From: Cyanidiococcus yangmingshanensis
Lineage: Eukaryota > Rhodophyta > Bangiophyceae > Cyanidiales > Cyanidiaceae
Direction: 5' to 3'
Assembly: GCA_013995675.1 (NCBI GenBank)
Contig: VWRR01000005.1
Location: 506,501 to 570,500 of the forward strand
Length of the DNA: 64,000 nucleotides
Of this stretch, positions 9,824 to 20,839 are shown in pieces. Numbering within the stretch: position 1 is the first letter of the stretch; each line of letters starts with the position of its first letter. The notes below the pieces were generated by a model. It saw only the letters and a program-made list of their open reading frames with translations, was not told the DNA's origin and made no database searches. The position numbers and the translations under genes are program-made.

Positions 9824-10485
9824 GCGTCAGCGTTCAGTTCAATCCAATTAGAAGAGCAAATTCGAAACGATGCATCGCAGGGACACGCCAGTCGTGCTGT
9901 CCACGGCAACCTTTTATGGAATTCCCTAAGAGATGATGATTCGATCGCGATCGACACGGAAATCATTTCCATAAAAAACCGATGCTCGATCATGAAAGGA
10001 TTGGGTGAGCGCAGAGGACGCACAAACATCCCCAAAGGGATGATGATTCGATCGTAGAACACTTTATAGTGCACGACTGATCGTTGTATGTAGCATACTA
10101 TTCACGTTTTTCAGCATCTGGAGCCCATTCGATCATAGGATTGGTGCTGATCGAACAGCATGAACCGTGTAGCTGCTGGCATTCCAGTGAATATCGATGG
10201 ATAATCCCGAGCGTTTTCAGGTCTCGTATACTTTTGTTGCATCGAGCAGATCATTCCTCTCTGCTCACCAGTTATCCTGGATGAAATTCGCTGGACAAAT
10301 CTATTTTGTGGACGAAGAGCAGCAACCCAGAGCATGATGTCTCTCTCTTCCAAGTTGGTTCATCGACGAATCGTGGTATCGGACCTGTTCGAGCATGCGG
10401 CTGATCAAGTCTGCCGAGTTCGTTCCCTGATCTCGTTTGATTCCAACGTTCAGCTTTGTTGTTGTTGGAGGTGGTGTCGACACTT
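9824..10485. promoter_or_regulatory. Divergent upstream region of CHMP1 and TFB5
   Basis: About 660 bases separate the two start codons. A 16-base direct repeat, GATGATGATTCGATCG, occurs at 9932-9947 and 10039-10054, about 107 bases apart, with similar purine-rich bases just before each copy. Its role is unknown; a shared regulatory element is inference. No RNA gene was seen. Confidence 0.35.
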
Positions 10486-10734
10486 ATGGTTCACGCCACC
10501 AAAGGATATTTGGTTCGTTGCGATGTGCCGATGAAACAGTTGCTTCTACATCTCGATCGTGAGGAACACTTTATTATATGTGATTTGGACGCTCAACACG
10601 TGTTTGTGAAGGAGAGCGCCCTGGAGCTCATCCAGCACAGTGTGGAAGCTCTCTATGATGAAGTTTATTACCGTCCACAGGAGTTGGACGCTCGACGACT
10701 GCCAAGAGAGACCGCTTCGAGCAGGAACCAATGA
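10486..10734 (+). CDS. TFB5: TFIIH core subunit TFB5/TTDA (GTF2H5)
   Basis: An 82-residue protein from the ATG at 10486; an in-frame ATG ten codons upstream is less likely, because the family begins MVNxxKG. MVHATKGYLVRCDVPMKQLL matches the family's [20 protein letters not shown] almost position by position. HFIICDLDAQHVFVKESALE then matches the segment FIIQDIDDTHVFV. The last 17 residues (PQELDARRLPRETASSRNQ region) are a slightly longer tail than usual. TFB5 stabilises TFIIH by dimerising with the p52/Tfb2 C-terminus and is needed for nucleotide-excision repair and for normal transcription initiation by RNA polymerase II. The frame is intact. It is followed, tail to tail, by the calcium ATPase gene. 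Confidence 0.9.
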   Translation: MVHATKGYLVRCDVPMKQLLLHLDREEHFIICDLDAQHVFVKESALELIQHSVEALYDEVYYRPQELDARRLPRETASSRNQ

Positions 10735-10995
10735 ACTCTTGAGGACGAATCAGCGACGTTTGGGAGAGGTTTGCGCACAACGGAGCCTGACCACCTGTCT
10801 CTACCCGGCGACACGGACCTGGTCTCAATGGACTGGAAACATGGGACGGAACGGGTGTGCAGCGAATAGACTGGTTTAGCGCGCAAACACCGCGCCAGGT
10901 AAGGTCCAGGGTTGTCAGCGCGTGTCTGTTGGCCCGTTCTCTAGCGTTCTATCGTGTTGCCTGCTCTGGCCACGCGGACGTCTCGGAACGCCTCA

Positions 10996-13900
10996 CTAGG
11001 TCTGCTTCTGGTGCAGAACGAATGAACTCGGGCTCGCTTGACCGCCGAGGAGATCCATCGCACGCGATGCGCTTGCTGTCTCTGAATGACCACGAACAAT
11101 AATCTTTTGCATACGCAGTGCACCCACAATCGCCCAAAGTCGACTGCGAAGACTATGTTTGGTCGGCGGGCGAAAGAGCAAACTGGTGTGCTTGTTGTCG
11201 TCCTGGATACGCGCTTTTTCCCGGACGAATGCAGACACGTCCATACGTTGCAGGGCCACTGTTGCGTGGACGAACACCCGAAACCGTCGACGATAGGAAG
11301 CTCGTCTATCCAATGCCTCAGCTACGATCCCAGACGCTGTGGTGGGCGACTCATCAGGAAGCGCTTCGTATCCGTCAGCACGTTGGGTGCGATACGAGGC
11401 AGCGAGTCCGGTACTCGTTGCGAGGACAGGAATTTCAGGTTGAGCACTGGCCGGGATATGCTCAACGGCAGCGGACATTGTTTCATCGAGTCCTCCTTCA
11501 AACGATGACAGAGCCGGCTGACGTCCTATGGCGGAACAGATCACATGCCAAACAGAGAACGGGTCTGGAACCCAGGCTAGAGGCCACCAGCGAATCAAGT
11601 AGCCCACAGGTAGTTCCAATGCTGCGATGATTAGACTGGCTCCCCATTGGGCCCCCGTGAGATGCACAATCCCTATCGACTGACCGATCGCTGTGCGACC
11701 AACTACCTCCACCAAGACGACTTGAACGATGGCGGAGCCGAGAACAATCACCATGAAGAGACGAGCACGCCCGATTCCCTGAAAGATATGACGCTCAGCG
11801 AGTCGCCGGCTATTGAGTTCTGATACCAGCTGCATAAAGACGAAGGTGTTGAAAATAAGACCATTGCGTTGGAGCGCCTGGCCACCGCATGGATCCGACG
11901 TGATGGGGATCGCGAAACAGGGAATCTGGAACAAGGACACTGCTGCGAAAAGCAACGTCAAGGTGACGACCAGCTGGTAGAGCGCAATACCAACCATGTT
12001 GCGAATCATCGCCGGTGTTACAAGTGGCGCATGCCGACCCTCTGGCTGCTGTTGCAATAGCGCCGGCCGCGGTGGCTCAGTAGCCAAAGCGAGCGCACCG
12101 AACGAGTCCATGACGACGTTCACCCAGAGCAGCGGCACTGTGGATAGCGGCAACGTCTGTCCCGCACAGGCACTGAAGAGATCCAGTAAAACCGCGACAA
12201 CATTCACCGTAAGTTGAAATTGCAGAAATTTGCGAATATTCTCCAGCACGTTCCGTCCCCAGAGCACCGCAGCCACGATAGAACCAAGTCGGTCGTCTAG
12301 TAGCACAATATCGGATGCTTCTTTGGCCAGCTCAGTACCCATGATGCCCATTCCAAAACCCACGTCTGCCTCGCGTAACGCGGGTGCATCGTTGCTGCCA
12401 TCCCCGGTGACAGCGACAACTTCACCCGCTGCCTTGAGGAGCCGGACCAGGGCCAGCTTGTCGGCTGGTGTCGCCCTTGCAAGCACACGGAGGTCCTTTG
12501 CAACCTGCTGTTGCACTTCTGGGGCCAAATTGCGGAAGGCGGAGGCCTCCCAGACCAGTGCATCGGTCAACGGCCCTGGCGGTAGCAGATGCGCACGCTG
12601 GGCTACTTGGGTTGCCGTCTGGGAATTGTCACCGGTCACCATACGCACCGAAACACCAGCCTGTTGCAGTTGATGAATCGCACCTGCCGTATCGGGACGT
12701 AAGGTATCCGCCATCCCAAAGATGCCCAACAGGATCAGTTCGGTCTCTGGTGCTTCGACCTGCTCCGGACGCCAGCACCGTGGCGGATGCCAATCCCAAA
12801 ACGCTACCAAGAGCGTTCTCAGACCACGTCCTGCGAACTGTTCCAATTCCGATTCATATCGATACCGGTGTTTCCAACTGATTCGAGAAAGCTCGCCCGT
12901 GTGGCAATCCATTTCCATCACACAACGTTGAAGGAGCTGCTCTGGGGCCCCTTTGACATGAATGCGCATTACTTGGCCATCGCTGGTCAGGGGCTGGATA
13001 CTACACATCTGCTTACGACTGCTGTCGAAGAGATAGACGCGGCTAAGCGGATACGCCGTACGCAGATCCCGATAAGAAAAGCCGAGACGCATCAACAACT
13101 CGAGTAAGGCACCTTCGGTCCGATTACCGATGTACTGAATGGTGCCGTTCCGCTGTTCGTGAATATCAGCTTGGCTATTCAACGCTATCGAGGTGGCCAG
13201 TATCTGTCGAAAACTCGGTGAAAGAGCACCAGGCTCCAGCAAATCTGACAGAGAACCGCCCGGTACGGCCGCATCGATCACTTTCAACTGATTCCAGGTC
13301 ATGGTCCCGGTCTTGTCAACATTGAGTTGAGTGGCCGATCCCATTGTCTCGCAAGCCTCGAGTCGACGTACGAGAATTTGCTCTTTCATCATCTGACGCA
13401 TGGCGAATGCTAGGCTGAGGACCACGGCCAGTGGAAGTCCTTCTGGGATCGCCACAACCGCAATAGCAATGGCAGCAGTAAGGCTACTGGCCAGTTCCAT
13501 GACCTTCCACGAGCCACGCTGGATTGATTGCACCAACCATCGGATCCAGAGGACAATAAAGACAGTCAGGGCGAGACTTAGACCAATGTAACCGATGCGT
13601 TTTGCCAAGCGATTCAGTCTCGTCTGCAGTGGTGTCTCCGCAGGCTCTGGGCGCAAACTCGCCAAGAGTTGGCCCCAAACCGAGTGCATCCCTACCGCCA
13701 AGGTAAGCATGATTCCAAAGCCACTCGTGACCATGGTGCCTGACAACACAACAACATCTGCATCAGCACTGACGCGTGGCTGGTTGCTCCCGCTGACACC
13801 TCGTGATGATCCCTGAGCGTCGGCGGTCTGGTTCCACGCGCTCATTTTGATTACATCGATGCTCTCACCCGTCAGTGTGGATTCATCACAGGCGAAATCC

Positions 13901-14548
13901 GTCTCCTGAATGAGGATACCATCTGCAGGCACTTTATCGCCGGCGGAGAGCTTCACGAGGTCGCCAACCGACGACCTCGGGGGCAGTGACCTGAACGACT
14001 TGGCCTTGGCGGATGACTTTGACAGTGTACGCATCCTTCACCGCGTTGAGGGCACGAAAACGACGTTCTCGTTGCCAAGCAATGGTCGCTTGAAGTGAGA
14101 CGACCAACAGCACGACCACAAGAATCGCACACCCGTCCAGATAGCCGTACTGAGTGCGTTCAGACGGAAGTGCCAGGCCGAGAATCAAACTCACCACTGC
14201 TGCGGCAGTTAAAAGGATCAACGTGATGTCATTCCACGCCTCCAGGAGGCGTCTAGGGAACGTTGGTGGTGGTGCATAGCGTAAGCCATTGACACCAAAG
14301 TGCTCCTGACGGATAGAGACTGTTTCGGTTGCGATGCCCTGCTGCAAGTCGACGTGCAGACGGCTTGCCAACAAAGATACGCCACCCAAAGCCTCAACCG
14401 CATATAAATGACGCGTCTTGGTCAGTCCCTCCAGTTCTTCTGCGTCCAAATCAAACGTCAGCTGATTGATCGACCCAGCAGTTCCTCGTTCGAGGTCTGT
14501 CAGTGCTGCCGAGCGCTTCGCAAGCCTCGCGGCTGGCCAGGCGCTCAT
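10996..14548 (-). CDS. Plasma-membrane-type (P2B) calcium-transporting ATPase, one frame change
   Basis: About 1,180 residues. P2B ATPases export Ca2+ from the cytosol, driven by an aspartyl-phosphate cycle. In order: TM1-2 (LLEAWNDITLILLTAAAVVS), the actuator domain (GDKVPADGILI, DESTLTGES), TM3-4 with AIPEGLPLAVVLSL, the phosphorylation site NVDKTGTMTWNQLKV, a nucleotide-binding domain with KGAPEQLLQRC, the hinge TGDGSNDAPALREADVGFGM, then TM5-10 (LLWVNVVMDSFGALALATEP). The C-terminal tail of roughly 180 residues is basic and could hold an autoinhibitory or calmodulin-binding site, as in PMCAs. The reading frame changes by one base near 13965-13972: the 5' frame reads to APEVV and the next resumes at VGDLVKLSAGDKVPADG, contiguous in the family. 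Removing one G restores continuity, so this is probably a sequence error. The ATG is at 14548, preceded by an in-frame TTG. Confidence 0.9.
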
Positions 14549-15089
14549 CAACCTTGACGTGCTACCGATGAAAACAGGTGTTTGAACTGGCTCCGTCGCT
14601 TATGTAGAACGTCTGCTTCTTACGAAAGATACAAAACGGCTCAACCAAAAACAAAGACAGCGTGACTGCGAAGCTGTTTCGTGTGGCTCGAGAACGAACT
14701 CGACAGGGTTTGTCTGCGTACCGGCTCTGGGTCTCCGGGACATGAGTGTTCCACTGCCAAATGAGTTCTGTTGATCAGTAAATGTGCCGCTCATCCTTCG
14801 CATGCAAAGGGCGGATATCTTGTCAGGAAACAAATCACTGGTCTATCGTTACAGAGATCGAAAGCTTTATCATCGCGAGCATGTCCGGACCCGTGTCTTG
14901 AGGGAGAACGCTCATGAACACACGTGGGCGCCCTCTAGTCTGGTATAGCATCGACAGGCAAGACCGGAAACAAACCATGAAGAAAAGCGTACGTCCTTTC
15001 AACACAGGACATCCATTGAGACAGTACTTGTCGTGAACTAGAAACGTTCCCTAGACTGACGACGCAGCTCCTCTGTCGCATCCCCCAGA
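14549..15089. other. Spacer between calcium ATPase and SEC24
   Basis: Upstream of the calcium ATPase and downstream of SEC24, both on the minus strand. Only a short minus-strand frame (14600-14833) is open. Nothing recognisable. Confidence 0.5.
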
Positions 15090-18000
15090 TCAGTAGGTAT
15101 GTGCCCATTCCCATTCTGCAAGCATTCGATGCTGTTTCTCGGCTTCATTCGAAGCGAGTTTCCGCTGCACTAGCTTGTGCAAGGTGACCAGATACTCGAT
15201 ATAACTGGGTGCGTACGAGGCTCGATCCTCGATGAGTAGATGCCGAAACACCTGTTCAGCGGGTGCTTGCCGATGAACGATTTCCGGCGAGGCAATCCCC
15301 GGAAAGAGCCTATAGAGTCGCTCAAGAACAGGTAGCGGCAGACCAGCCAGAGCAGCATGACGTCTCTGGAGCGTATCGACTTGTTCACCGATCCAGAGGA
15401 AACACTGCCAACCGTCGAGTACGAGCCAGGCGCTGTCCGGGACAAGCCGCTCACTCGTCAATGCCTCTAGCGGGGGCAAAAGTGCTTCGCCATCTGGAAC
15501 CGAGCGCTCTTCTTCGTATTCCATCGTATCCGTTGAGCGTGCACTTCTCGTCGTTCCTGCAGTGGCCTTGGGGTAGCTCGAACTCGGTGATGACCCGCCC
15601 GTGTACTGCCAGTGCTGTTGCGGACCGCCAGTACCACCAGGTACGCGAGCACCAACCGAGGTGCCTTGCTCCATAGAGTCATGACAGGAGAACATCAGTG
15701 GGTGCATGGAGACGAGAGCACATACCAACGGACGTGTCGCATACAAATGGAGACGATAGGCGCGCTCATCAGGAAGGACGTTCTCCGCTCGAAAGGCTGC
15801 ACTCTTGAGCAGACCTAGTGTATAGAGCGGCGCGACTTTCAGGGCCTCAGGTAGAATGAGTTGGCCAGGACTCGAACGCGAGGCGCAGTACCGGCGATAG
15901 ACGAACAACACCTCGACAAGTTGCTCCGTCAGATGGTCACGCACTTTGGAAAGGAGTGTACCGGAATGAACGCTTGCAGATGCACGACGAGCGAGCCAGC
16001 CCATGAGGGTCGTCACATCAACGGTACGAAACAGTTGGCTCAGAAGCGACGTGCCAGGCGCAGCCAGCGTATGCACGCGTACTCGGCGAGTCCTATCGCC
16101 TGGATTCGTGAAGAGTACTGCCACCTGCACATACACAGTCGGTGCAAGAGACATCTCTCCCGAGGAGGATGAAAACAGTGCCGCGTTGGAGGCATCCGCT
16201 GCGGTATCCGTCCGCTGATGAAGGAGTGGATGCAGCACGATGCCTTCCTGGACATCGTGTCGGATCGCAACGAAGAGATTGGTGTTGGTACCCATCACCG
16301 GGATACAGATATCGGGTCGGTCACCGGTTGTTGGTCGAAAACTACCTAAATGCTCACCAGTGGTAATACCTGGCGAGCAGCGTACGCGCAAAATGGCCTC
16401 CAGAGCGCTCACCGCTCGAATGGAGTGCAAAAGATCCCTGTGAAGCGCAGCGATGTCAATGCCGTGCTGGTGATAGTAGAGTGTCCCGCCACAGTTTTCT
16501 GGCAGCGTTCGCAGAGAGGCGATATCAAAGTAGGGTGTTGGACGGGCATTCGAGGTGCCAGGAAACACGCTCGGGAACAAGAACAAGTCCAAGACGATTT
16601 GGGCGTCAGCGAGACGCTCGCCCAAGCGAGCAAACGCCTCAGTGACCGGCTGGATGAGCCAACGCTCTCGTTCTACACTCGTTTTCCACTTTCGATGCGA
16701 CGCGGTTTCGTCGTTTTCTAGCCAGCGGTTGCGAAGTGCAAGTCCCGCTGGTTGCGGACCCAATGGTAGCCCGCTGCAGACAGCGAGGATCTTTCCACCG
16801 CCCACAGAAGGACTACGCAAAAGCTCTGCTGCAGCGATCACTCCAGCGAGGATATGCGAGCCATGAAGACTGGCCTCTGTAGCGTACCAGGTCGAACGCT
16901 GGATATAGTCCATCATGGCGGTCCAGTGCTCCAGATCAGACGATTGGAGAAGTTGAGTAGGCGGGACCGGTAGAAACGGCTCTTGTGTATCTGGAACGAC
17001 GATCTCTTGGATGATGCCAGAAGGGTGCACTGGGAACAAGTGCAGGCAGCTGGAACTGGTCACGATCAAGGCCAGTTGCGCTTGATGAACTCGAAGACTC
17101 TCCGATAACATCTCTCTGAGCGTGGTATACGGAGCAATGGCACTTAGGCTTGGTGCATCAACGACGAGAACAAAGGCCGGTGCGCTGGTTCGTCCGCGTT
17201 CACAGTACATATCCTCGGGAACGATGTACTCCACAGAGCCATACTGAAGATCTGCTCGGTTCCTATAATCGCTTGGTAGCTGCGTCACTGGATCGATCGG
17301 CACAAAACGCTCTACATCAACCGTATTCAGGTGGTGACACAAGTTGCAGACAAAGGAGCGACCCCCGTCCGCGTAACGGATGCCAACATTGACGTAGGCG
17401 TGGCAACGGGAGCAACGCAACGGTCCAAGCGGTCGAGTGTCCACCACTGGGAGTGGCTCTTCGTCGGGCGCGTCCGCAAAAGGTGCGATATAGAGTGCCA
17501 GCGGAATGCCACTAGAACGGGCGAGATCCGGTGTCTGGGGAACACTGCCTACCGTCCAACGTATAAAGCGTGGTCGAGCATTTCCTCGATCCACTTGAAA
17601 GGTGTCGGCAGCTTCTCGCATCGATATAGGGAGACAGTGTGCCTCTACTTGCATCGTTCTGCCGTACTCATGACGACAGACCAGCACGGGTCGATGTTCA
17701 CCATGGTATGCTCGGTCCACGGTAGCAGGTCTTGGTATATCGTTCGGGCTCAGTTTCGATGTCGATTCTGTTGGACTCTCTGGTTGTCTTGCTGGTGAGA
17801 GAAGCGGCTGCTCAAATGGTTGCGCTAGGTAGCCCGCTGTGATTGGAATATCCCTGTGCAGTAGCGCTCTGTGCCGGCCATGTCGGTTGGCGTTCCAGAA
17901 ACGGATGCTGAATCGACACCAACTGATCCTGGAGCGTATCCAGTTGCCGCTTGTGTCGTATGGAGCGCTGCAGTGTGAGGTGCTGTGGTCCGCGCGCCTA

Positions 18001-18449
18001 CCGGTGCTGCGACATGGCCAGCTGCGGGCCACCCGATCGACGACTGTCGGATCCCAGTCAACGCTTGGTCTGGGCGTCCGTGCTGGAGAAGACCAGGTCC
18101 AACACGAATAGGCGGCGGCACTTGGCGATTCTCTGTCGTCGAAGGCTCACGAGCTTTGTCCAACGCGGACGCACCGCTGATTGGCCCTGAAAATGTCGAC
18201 CTTGCTCCGAGTTCTTGTTGCGTTCGGTAGTGATCACGATACCCTCCGGGTGCTGAACGCTCCTGTATAGCCGGCTGAAGCCGTGCTTGACAGTGGCCCT
18301 GTCGGAGCGACGTTGCGACCAGTAGACTGTCTTCTATCGGTTGCGGCGGCTTCGCTCCGGTACACGAGCTGCTGTTGCTCATTCCGCTTGGTTGTGGTCG
18401 AGTTCGTCTCCGCCGGCCAGCGCCAAGGCGGCCCAGGAGGAACACTCAT
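15090..18449 (-). CDS. SEC24: COPII coat subunit SEC24, two apparent frame changes
   Basis: SEC24 binds SEC23 and selects cargo at ER exit sites. The ATG at 18449 gives a proline-rich start (MSVPPGPPWRWPAET) in the same frame as the main 980-codon body. The intervening stretch, about 18240-17830, is open only in the neighbouring frame, where it is rich in A, G, P, Q and T (AAGHVAAPVGARTTAPHTAA) as SEC24 N-termini are. The frame thus changes twice and returns. The body has the family zinc finger (LRCSRCHAYVNVGIRYADGG, then FVCNLCHHLN), the trunk domain starting APAFVLVVDAPSLS, the helical region and the gelsolin-like C-terminal domain (LVLDGWQCFLWIG). Together about 1,120 residues, a normal length. 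The N-terminal frame changes sit in low-complexity sequence and cannot be pinned to single bases. Confidence 0.9.
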
Positions 18450-19005
18450 CTTCTACAAGACAGCTGTATACTCGACTCGTTGGCGCGATGGTTATCAGAT
18501 CTTGTCCACTGTCGTTGTGAACGAGGATCAAGGAGAAGGCGTTTGAACGACACCGTTCCGTAGACTCGTCACACACCGCAGGCTGCTCCACCAGTAGATC
18601 TCTTCACCACCAACAATGCTTATCCAGATTTCGTTCTTAATGCTGACGATAATGTCGATGGAACGACAATCGTAAAGGTAGAGACGCCTTCAAATGACCT
18701 CTTTTTCGGGATTCATCGTAAACCAAACTTGGCTTGTATGGCGGGTTGGCGCCGTCTGCGGTCGTTGGCTTGACCCGCGCAGCCCGAACGGAGTCGCTTG
18801 GTTCTGAACGATCATCCACTGTAGAAACCTCTATCTATATTGATTTGGTACCTGGCTAAGTGGGTATCTACTTGATCTGGTTGGTTTTAACTGTACAGTT
18901 TCTGCACACCGTTGTATCGTTGAACAAACCGTTTCTGTTTTGAACGACGTTGTGTCGACGAGCGTTCGATCAATCAGCAGTCTTCATCCGGGATCTTGAA
19001 CGTTC
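18450..19005. promoter_or_regulatory. Divergent spacer between SEC24 and PSF2
   Basis: About 555 bases between two oppositely directed start codons, so it should contain both promoters. Short minus-strand frames only. I see no repeat or defined motif. Confidence 0.45.
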
Positions 19006-19633
19006 ATGGCAGAGTTATTGGGTGAACGGGCGAATACTCGAGGATTTTCGCCTGCTGAGTTGGAGTTTCTGGCGGAGGAGCAGCTGGTAACAGTTGTTCC
19101 TCGCATTGCGCTGCCGCTAATTGGACTGATTGCGGGCGACTTTGGTCCGTTCGAACCAGACGAGCCCTGTAGTGTGCCGTTGTGGTTAGCGCTCTCTTTA
19201 AAGAGGGCGGGATACTGCTCCATTGTGGCGCCTCCTTGGTTACGGGTTGATGCGCTCGTGGCCCGGCGTGAGGAGGAGGAACAAACCGGCGACGAGCTGA
19301 CGAGACTACCCTTTCACTATCACCAGATCGCTTCGATGTTGCTCGCGTTTGCAGCGGATGATATAGCGCAAGGATGACCGCGTGCAAGAGCTGTTGGAGG
19401 ACCTTGTGACTGTGCGGCAGGGAAAGCTGCGTTCGTTGCTTCATCGGATGGTTGCCGATTACGAAGCGAACAATCCAATACGTCTTGGGTACATCGGGTC
19501 CATGGAGCTTTTTCGTTTACGACCTCCACTGATTCACGCTCTTGCGACGCAACGAGCGCTGCAGCTTGCTCGAGCGGGTGATCCTTCCTGGACGACAGAG
19601 CAGCATCCTATCTCGTCGACGTGGTCAACATGA
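19006..19633 (+). CDS. PSF2: GINS complex subunit PSF2, one frame change
   Basis: GINS joins Cdc45 and MCM2-7 to form the replicative helicase. The first frame (ATG 19006) reads AELEFLAEEQLVTVVPRIAL, then LIAGDFGPFEPDEPCSVPLW, matching PSF2 ([35 protein letters not shown]). FHYHQIASMLLAFAADDI matches the helix before the linker. That frame closes at 19377. The next frame continues at once with DDRVQELLEDLVTVRQGKLR and IGSMELFRLRPPLIHALATQ, matching the PSF2 C-terminal helices. One extra base in the GG at 19372-19373 explains the break. The combined product of about 208 residues is the normal PSF2 length. It diverges from SEC24. Confidence 0.88.
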
Positions 19634-20839
19634 ATTCCCTCGATATCTGGGTCGTTATCGGAAAAATCCCTGCAAGTTCAGCAACGCTACTGTGCAAAGC
19701 TGGTTTGCGTAACGCTGAGACCTGATAATCGAGTCTGAGTGCGGTTTAGAATCGACTTGTTCGAAACGGCGATGAGTAGGCCTTGCTCTAGACATAGAGG
19801 TGCCCAACCTTTCTAGCGAAGCGCCTTGTTCGAATCTTCCTGTCTTCAAGGCGACCAAAACAAACCGCTTATGAAAGGTAAGCGAGATGGATCACAGACT
19901 CGTACTGAATACAGCCAGCGCCTCCACTCGCGAACGAGATGACAACCTGCATCTGTTCATCCTCCGTGGCGTTACACCTAAAGTGTGGCTCTATATCATG
20001 CCCGAAGAGGCTGCAATCAAGTTCCAGTCAAGTGTCCATGAATCTCTAAACCTCAACTGTTCACAAGGTCTGCTCGTCCGAAGAACGCCTTCTTCAAGTA
20101 CTCGTGTCGCCTCCGCTGCGTCAGCATGAGCGAATACGAGCACGACATCCGCTCCCGTGTGTGTGTGTGTGTCTCCCCGACGGTGCAGTATACCGCCAAG
20201 TGCGTCGGTTGGGTAGTGAACGGGATCGAAAACGTATTGTTTCTATTCAACCACAGTGCAGGGCATTGCAGAAAAACCTCATAGATATCGGGTGGTTCCG
20301 GTGAACAACAACCTCCGTGCCAGCCGAGCTCGATTCACTGGTCTTCATGCTCCTACGGTCATCACTATCGTCGGGATACGAGCAGGACTTGAAGACGCCA
20401 ATCCGATCATATCTTTCTTGAACAAGATACCGCAGTGCAAAACTCGCCACAAAGGCGCTCTGCGACAAGCGCAAGCGGGTTCCGTTCTGGTCTCAGCGAA
20501 CTGAACCAACCTATTCGTTTCCAGCAACGTTCATCCTGCTGAAACAGAACTAAAACCTGCCGCACGAAGCTGAATATTATTCTTCAAGCATCTTCATCAC
20601 TTCTAAACCTACAAACTTTGGGATTCGATCGCAAAACAGACACGAGTCTACTTCCAGGGGGAGCGCCGTTCCGGGTCTCTTCACGAAAGGCGTCGGTCAT
20701 GGGCCGAGCGTCGCTGCGCCGACCCACGAACTTTTTTTTCGTTTTTCGAGCAGTGGTCGCACGTCTTGCTTACAGTTCAGCGTTTCTACCTTTGCCTCCT
20801 ATTGATTCGAGCAACTGTTGAAAAAGTTGGCGAGTCAAG
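19634..20839. other. Unassigned stretch
   Basis: Several plus-strand frames of 65-85 codons follow each other in different phases (for example one at 19887-20129 containing VTPKVWLYIMPEEAAIKFQS), and minus-strand frames overlap them. I cannot tell whether these are remains of a frame-broken gene or chance. A short GT run lies at 20158-20170. Confidence 0.35.

Noticed and set aside
12060-12085. A-box-like GGTGGCTCAGTAGCC
   Set aside because: Lies inside the conserved coding sequence of the calcium ATPase, so it is a coincidence of codons.
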